A stretch of 64,000 bases of DNA, from the NCBI GenBank assembly GCA_034678545.1, contig JAXDBS010000068.1, positions 1 through 64,000 on the forward strand. Reading direction: 5' to 3'. Numbering within the stretch: position 1 is the stretch's first letter; every line of letters starts with the position of its first letter. The notes under the pieces were generated by a model that saw nothing but the letters and a program-made list of their open reading frames with translations, was not told where the DNA came from and made no database searches. The DNA comes from UBA5614 sp034678545. Lineage in GTDB: Bacteria > Cloacimonadota > Cloacimonadia > Cloacimonadales > Cloacimonadaceae. The translations under genes and the position numbers were made by a program. Of the stretch, positions 59,843-64,000 are shown piece by piece.

Positions 59843-60791
59843 GGTCACCCAACCTTTCCCCCGGAACGATCCTGGCCCCCAGATGAAACGCCCAAGCCGG
59901 CATCGCCTGCTTGCCGGCGGGCTGAACGGTTTTGATCAATAGCCCGCCGCTGCCGGTCAGGACAGAAAATCCCTGATTCTTGGCCACAGCTGTCACTGTA
60001 CCCGGCTGTTCAGAACCTGATCCGGGACACAGCTCCGCGGCCAGGATCTTGAGTTGCCTGCCCCTGAACCGGGTGGAGGCACCCGGCTCCAGAGCCAGGG
60101 CGCGGATGTGGTTTAGGACAGTGGAAGCCGGGCTGTTCCAGTTGATGTTCAGGTCAGCCTTTTCCAGCTTGCGGCAATAAGTTGCCCTGGCTTCCTCCTG
60201 CGGAACAGGCTCCCAGGGCCGCTCCGTCCAGTTGCGGAGAAACTCGAGCAGGCACAAGGCTCCGCTCTGGGCCAGGCGTTGGCTGAGTCCGGTGGAGTTC
60301 TCATTGGGAAAGATGTCAACCTGCCGCTGGAAATAGACCGGCCCCGCGTCCATCCTGGTTGTCAGCTTAAAGATCGTCAGCCCGGTCGCGGCCTTGCCTT
60401 CCCAGAGGGCAAAGGGGATGGGCGCCGCCCCGCGCAGTTCAGGCAGGAGGGAGGGATGCAGGTTGATCGCGCCGTGCAGCGCTGTTTCACGCACCGCTTT
60501 GTTCAGTTTCTGCCCGTAGGCAACTGTGACCAATAGATCGGGCTGGAGCTTTCGGAGCAGTTCCTGCGGCTCTTCAGCATTGACGTTCTCCGGCTGATGG
60601 AGGGATAAATCATGCCGCACAGCCGCCAGTTTCACCGGGGTGGGACTCGGATGCAGATGGCGTCCAGCCAGGCGGTCAGGTTGGGTGAACACGGCCAGGA
60701 GAGAAAATTGCTTTGATCCGATCAGGGCTTCCAGGGCGGGAACGGCAAAGCCGGAACTGCCCAGGAAGACAAGGCGACACACAGGATTCAT
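59835..60791 (-). CDS. fmt: Methionyl-tRNA formyltransferase
   Basis: The 318-residue protein starts LVFLGSSGFAVPALEAL. The catalytic block is INLHPSLLPELRGAAPI, with DAGPVYFQ and the FYRKL-like ATYCRKLEKADLNINW C-terminal domain entry. It formylates Met-tRNAfMet using 10-formyl-THF, whose supply is fhs at 50966. It overlaps def by 4 bp and DUF116 by 8 bp (one translational unit). Length and motifs are normal. Confidence 0.95.
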   Translation of the reverse strand: MNPVCRLVFLGSSGFAVPALEALIGSKQFSLLAVFTQPDRLAGRHLHPSPTPVKLAAVRHDLSLHQPENVNAEEPQELLRKLQPDLLVTVAYGQKLNKAVRETALHGAINLHPSLLPELRGAAPIPFALWEGKAATGLTIFKLTTRMDAGPVYFQRQVDIFPNENSTGLSQRLAQSGALCLLEFLRNWTERPWEPVPQEEARATYCRKLEKADLNINWNSPASTVLNHIRALALEPGASTRFRGRQLKILAAELCPGSGSEQPGTVTAVAKNQGFSVLTGSGGLLIKTVQPAGKQAMPAWAFHLGARIVPGERLGDHA

Positions 60792-61369
60792 TTCGCCTTT
60801 TTGACTTGCTCCCCGTAGATGTCGGTGCGGATGTTGACGCCGTCTTTGGCTGTTTCCAGCAGGGCTTTGAGCTTGCGTTTGAGCTTGAGCAGGGCGAGCT
60901 TGCCCAGTCTGTCCACAAAGAGCACGCCGTTCAGATGGTCCAGTTCGTGCTGCACTACGACAGCCTTGTAGCCTTCCGCCGTGTCTTGGTGCTCCTTTCC
61001 GAACTCATCCTGATAGGTATAGCTGATCCGGTTGAATCTTTTGACCTTGGCATAAATGCCGGGGACGCTGATGCAGCCCTCTTCCATCTCATACTCACCC
61101 TCTGAGGAGGTGATGACTGGATTGAACAGGACGATGGGGATGGGCTGGCTGTCTTCGCGGGCCCAGTCCATGTCCATCACGAACAGCCGGATGCTGTGGC
61201 CCACCTGGGGCGCCGCCAGACCTACGCCGTCCCGCCTGTACATGGTGTGGACCATGTCCCTGACAAAGGCGCGCAGCTTGTCGTCAAACACATTGACCGG
61301 TTCGGCCTGCCGCCTGAGGATGTCATCCCCATAGACCCGGACGGGCAGCAGTTTCGGTTCCTTTTTCAT
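60788..61369 (-). CDS. def: Peptide deformylase
   Basis: The protein has 193 residues. The three family motifs are complete: GVGLAAPQVG, EEGCISVPG (metal Cys) and QHELDHLNG (HExxH). It removes the N-formyl group of nascent chains. A 31-bp gap separates it from yajC, and it overlaps fmt by 4 bp, the classic def-fmt pairing. Confidence 0.97.
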   Translation of the reverse strand: MKKEPKLLPVRVYGDDILRRQAEPVNVFDDKLRAFVRDMVHTMYRRDGVGLAAPQVGHSIRLFVMDMDWAREDSQPIPIVLFNPVITSSEGEYEMEEGCISVPGIYAKVKRFNRISYTYQDEFGKEHQDTAEGYKAVVVQHELDHLNGVLFVDRLGKLALLKLKRKLKALLETAKDGVNIRTDIYGEQVKKAK

Positions 61370-61400
61370 AACAGCATTATGTCCAGTAATGGATACAGCG

Positions 61401-61751
61401 TCAGGCGGGCTGGCCCTCGTCTTTGCTCAGGACTGCCACTACGGAGGATTTTTGGAATTCCACCCGGATGTGGTTGGTGTCATCGATCTCGATCACAAAG
61501 ATGTTTTTATCCGGTTTGATGGAAGTGACCTTGCCTATGATGCCGCCGCCGGTCAGGACTTTGTCGTTGACCCTGATGTTGTCCAGCATCAGCTGCAGCT
61601 CCTTCTGCTTCTTGCTTTGGGGGCGGATCATGAAGAAATACATCACGGCAAAGATCGCCCCGAACATCAGCAGGGTGGACAGCATAGTACTTGAACCTCC
61701 GCCTCTGGCCCGCGTGGAATCCGCCACGTTGAGCAGTATGAATTGGTACAT
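61401..61751 (-). CDS. yajC: Preprotein translocase subunit YajC
   Basis: The 116-residue protein starts at MYQFILLNVADSTRARGG after AAGGAGAT; a GTG six codons upstream overlaps the ribosome site. One membrane helix (~28-45, TLLMFGAIFAVMYFFMI) is followed by RPQSKKQKELQLML and the cytoplasmic LLTGGGIIGKV-like domain (NDKVLTGGGIIGKVTSI). It works with SecDF at the Sec channel. Located 14 bp after pgpA. Confidence 0.95.
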   Translation of the reverse strand: MYQFILLNVADSTRARGGGSSTMLSTLLMFGAIFAVMYFFMIRPQSKKQKELQLMLDNIRVNDKVLTGGGIIGKVTSIKPDKNIFVIEIDDTNHIRVEFQKSSVVAVLSKDEGQPA

Positions 61752-61765
61752 GTTTATCTCCTTGT

Positions 61766-62272
61766 TCACATATTGAAAAATCTGGGAAAGACCCTGATCA
61801 GGATCTGCATAAAGATATTGGTAAAGACAGCCGCGAGCACGTCATCGGTCATCACGCCCCAACCGCCTTTCAGCTTTTGGGAAAGCCGGATGGGCTGCGG
61901 TTTGGCAATATCAAACACGCGAAACACGGCAAAGGTGTAGACCGCCGTCAGGATGGTCTTGGGGAGCAGCAGGACGCAAATGAAATAGGCTATGAATTCG
62001 TCCAGCACAATACTGCCCGCGTCGTGGCCCAGCTTGCGTTCCGCTCTGCCGGTGATGAACACTCCGGCGAAATACAGGATAACCAGGACGAGGGCGAAAA
62101 AAGCCAGTTGGGGTAATTGCGTCAGCCACGATTCCGACAGGCTCAGATAGACCAGGGCGGCCACCAGGGTGCCGAAGGTGCCCGGCATCCAGGGAATGAA
62201 CCCGACTCCCAGGACAGAGCCCAGGACTGTATAGATGTCCTGCCTGACCGGCTGCGGGCCTGTTTCCGTCAA
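61766..62272 (-). CDS. pgpA: Phosphatidylglycerophosphatase A
   Basis: The protein has 168 residues with four or so membrane helices. Conserved PgpA blocks are GFIPWMPGTFGTLVA, DAGSIVLDEFIAYFI (catalytic acidic residues), FRVFDIAKPQPI and GGWGVMTDDVLAAVF. It dephosphorylates phosphatidylglycerophosphate to phosphatidylglycerol. It overlaps the SurA gene stop by 4 bp. Confidence 0.95.
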   Translation of the reverse strand: MTETGPQPVRQDIYTVLGSVLGVGFIPWMPGTFGTLVAALVYLSLSESWLTQLPQLAFFALVLVILYFAGVFITGRAERKLGHDAGSIVLDEFIAYFICVLLLPKTILTAVYTFAVFRVFDIAKPQPIRLSQKLKGGWGVMTDDVLAAVFTNIFMQILIRVFPRFFNM

Positions 62273-63525
62273 AGCATGATCTCCACGTAGTTTTCCTTCC
62301 GCAACTGGTCCACCCAGTCCTCATACACCTCGAACTGCTTGCCGCGGGCCACCACTTCCCTGATCTGGTCCTTAACCTCGTCAAAGCTGTACACCCGGGA
62401 GGGGATTTCATTGAACTTGGTAAACAGGTAAAAAGCGCCTTCGTTGTTCAGCACTTCCGTTATCCCGCCCACTTGCAGGGTTTTGAGATAGGGCGCGAAC
62501 AATTCGGGAAAATCATCCTCAGCAAACTCGCCGATCCCGCCGCCGTCCTTGGCAGTATCTTCATCAGTGGACCACAGTCTGGCCAGTTCCGCGAAGCTCT
62601 TGCCGCCCAGAAATTCCTGCCTGATCTCTTCCATTTTGGCCTGGGCTGCCAGGGTATCGGCAGCGGTCGGTTCCACCAGTCTGAGGATATGCCGGACCCG
62701 GATCTCTTCGTTGCGGGTCTCTTCCAGCTTGATCAGGTGAAATCCGTACTGGGTTTTAACCACGTCGCTGACTTCGCCCACCTTCAGGGCGAAAGCCGCG
62801 TCCTCAAAAGGTTTGACCATCATCCCTTGGGTTACGAAACCCAAGTCGCCGCCCTGGGCTGAGCTGGGGCAGTCGCTCTCTGTCTCGGCGAGGCTGGCAA
62901 AGCTTTCGCCGGACCTCAGCCTTTCCTGGATGGCCTTGATCTCCCGGAGCTTGGCCTGTTCGGTTTCTTCGCTCGGGTTGACTTGCCTGAGCAGCATGCC
63001 GATGTTCCAGGTCACGGGCTTGACGGCCAGGCTGTCCTTGTGCTCCAGATAGAATTCGCGCATTTCCTTGTCTGAAACGTTGATCTTGACCGCGATCAGC
63101 TTCTGGTAGAATTGCCTGGTCAGCTCCCGCTCCCGTATGGCGTCTTCATAGAACTTCTGGATTTCTCCGGCGCTCAATTTCATTTGCTTGAGCTCGCGCC
63201 GGAATTCCTCTTCGGAGGCATATTTGGACCTGAGTTGCTTGAGGCTGGCCTCCGCCTCGCTTTGAACCTTTGACTCATCGACCGTATAGTTCAATTCCTT
63301 GGCTTTTTGGACGATCAGCCGGCTGTCTATCATCTGGTTCAGGACATCGATCCCTTTAACCTCGCCCTGGTAATAGCCGGAACTCTCCACCTGTTTGATC
63401 TGCCGGGTCAGATCACTCAGCAGAATGATGTCGTTGCCCACCCGGGCGATGATCTTGTCCACCAGTTCGGCTTGCAGCACAGCCAGAGCGGCCAGCAGCA
63501 GGATTATAAACATCGCTTTTTTCAT
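62269..63525 (-). CDS. surA: SurA-like periplasmic peptidyl-prolyl isomerase
   Basis: The protein has 418 residues. The signal peptide (MKKAMFIILLLAALAVLQA) is followed by a SurA N-domain (VDKIIARVGNDIILLSDLTRQI) and two parvulin domains, near 170-270 and 275-370. The first includes LRSGESFASLAETESDCPSSAQGGDLGFV; the second, in the 'H-I-L-R' style of parvulins (RVRHILRL), has KSFAELARLWSTDEDTAKDGGGIGEF. It should chaperone outer-membrane proteins. It is 10 bp after another PPIase-like gene; together they resemble a duplicated SurA pair. Confidence 0.92.
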   Translation of the reverse strand: MKKAMFIILLLAALAVLQAELVDKIIARVGNDIILLSDLTRQIKQVESSGYYQGEVKGIDVLNQMIDSRLIVQKAKELNYTVDESKVQSEAEASLKQLRSKYASEEEFRRELKQMKLSAGEIQKFYEDAIRERELTRQFYQKLIAVKINVSDKEMREFYLEHKDSLAVKPVTWNIGMLLRQVNPSEETEQAKLREIKAIQERLRSGESFASLAETESDCPSSAQGGDLGFVTQGMMVKPFEDAAFALKVGEVSDVVKTQYGFHLIKLEETRNEEIRVRHILRLVEPTAADTLAAQAKMEEIRQEFLGGKSFAELARLWSTDEDTAKDGGGIGEFAEDDFPELFAPYLKTLQVGGITEVLNNEGAFYLFTKFNEIPSRVYSFDEVKDQIREVVARGKQFEVYEDWVDQLRKENYVEIML

Positions 63526-63534
63526 GGAATACCC

Positions 63535-64000
63535 CTAGATCTGCAAATAAATATCTGCTTTGCTTTTAAGTTCTCGGATCAGGTCATCATAGACCTGGCG
63601 GCGGCGCTCTTCCAAAATGCGCTTTCGGATTTCGTCTTTCTGCTCTTCGAATCCGGAAGGCCCGCTGCCTTCCTCCTCCGCGTAATATCTCATGAGGAAG
63701 ATCCCGCCTTGGGTAGGCAGGGTGAACACCTCGTACAACCTGTGGTTGCGGCAGGCGTTCCAAAAGGTGCTGTCCGCCCCGTCCGGCGAAACCGCGCCCA
63801 TGTAGCCGCCGTTCAGGCCGATGCTTTCCTGGGAGAACAGCTTGGCGGCGTCTTCAAATTGCATGCCGTTCTGCAGTTCCGTTCTGATCCCGGTGGCCTG
63901 TTCGGGGTCGCTCAGAAAGATCCTCTGCACCTTGTAATGCGGAACAGGCTTGGAAAATTCCCCCTGGTGGATGCGGTAATAATGGAACATGTCCTCTTCG
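63535..64000 (-). CDS. Second SurA/PpiC-like protein, partial (5' end beyond the window)
   Basis: The visible 154 residues have no start, because the frame stays open to the window edge (E-E-D-M-F-H-Y-Y...). They contain a parvulin-like module: KVQRIFLSDPEQATGIRTEL, MQFEDAAKLFSQES and LNGGYMGAVSPD. A helical tail rich in Arg/Glu (EEQKDEIRKRILEERRRQVYDDL) ends KSKADIYLQI, as in the C-terminal part of SurA/PrsA proteins. Catalysis cannot be judged from this part. It lies 10 bp before the SurA gene. Confidence 0.75.
   Translation of the reverse strand, partial: EEDMFHYYRIHQGEFSKPVPHYKVQRIFLSDPEQATGIRTELQNGMQFEDAAKLFSQESIGLNGGYMGAVSPDGADSTFWNACRNHRLYEVFTLPTQGGIFLMRYYAEEEGSGPSGFEEQKDEIRKRILEERRRQVYDDLIRELKSKADIYLQI

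Noticed and set aside
1..64000. tRNA, rRNA, tmRNA and transposase genes.
   Set aside because: I looked for TPsiC-like GGTTCGA..CC blocks and for DDE or Tyr recombinase motifs and saw none. A dedicated scan could still find one.

Overview
The window is a dense, GC-rich bacterial chromosome segment with about 57 protein genes and no RNA genes or CRISPR that I could recognise. The gene set points to the FCB group, most likely a GC-rich member of Cloacimonadota. The signs are three secreted proteins with a NYPNPF/FlgD-like C-terminal sorting domain of type IX secretion style, two gingipain-like (C25) peptidases, several outer-membrane barrels, a DUF3078 protein, and an amino-acid/propionate energy toolkit (2-oxoacid:ferredoxin oxidoreductase, methylmalonyl-CoA epimerase, formate-THF ligase, formimidoyltransferase-cyclodeaminase). 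The phylum is inferred from gene content only.

Layout. 1-1321 (minus): partial ppnP, thiS and a lipoprotein. 1511-7650 (plus): rpmE, DUF1385, prfA, a CNNM/CBS transporter, ftcD and aroK. 7688-17676 (minus): two outer-membrane proteins and a UgpC-type ATPase; then a run from purA through a FadL-like porin, a DUF362 ferredoxin protein, an MBL hydrolase and ftsB to a diguanylate cyclase gene split by an in-frame TAA. 17754-24640 (plus): an aldolase, an AT-rich gene-poor stretch with a gene remnant and 22-bp tandem repeats, a DUF4397 lipoprotein and a seven-repeat surface protein. 24793-36310: an L,D-transpeptidase, an SH3 membrane protein, an antiporter fused to a PTS EIIA domain, and two tandem C25 peptidases. 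36746-43016: a BtuF/BtuC-like uptake pair, a SpoU methyltransferase, and a fur-feoB-feoA operon with a perfect 7-1-7 Fur box. 43617-46912: korDABC-mce. 47395-57830: an M3 peptidase, a sorted OB-fold protein, fhs, an AlkD-like protein, a GYF/DUF4234 membrane protein, an SBBP-repeat protein, mscS and DUF3078. 57925-64000 (minus): an eight-gene run of two SurA-like PPIases, pgpA, yajC, def, fmt, DUF116 and degP, combining envelope biogenesis with N-terminal formyl-Met handling.

How the genes fit together. 2-Oxoacid oxidation to an acyl-CoA (korDABC) and methylmalonyl-CoA epimerisation (mce) suit propionate or amino-acid metabolism. ftcD and fhs feed the one-carbon folate pool, which also supplies Fmt. 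The iron operon supports the many Fe-S enzymes. SurA, DegP, YajC and the barrels make up the outer-membrane assembly side.

The most unusual non-coding signal is a family of dispersed composite palindromic repeats. I count at least ten full or partial copies, all intergenic, built from recurring hairpin modules. Some lie next to what look like truncated genes, and two tandem copies separate btuF from btuC. The clearest coding anomaly is the diguanylate cyclase gene interrupted by one in-frame stop.
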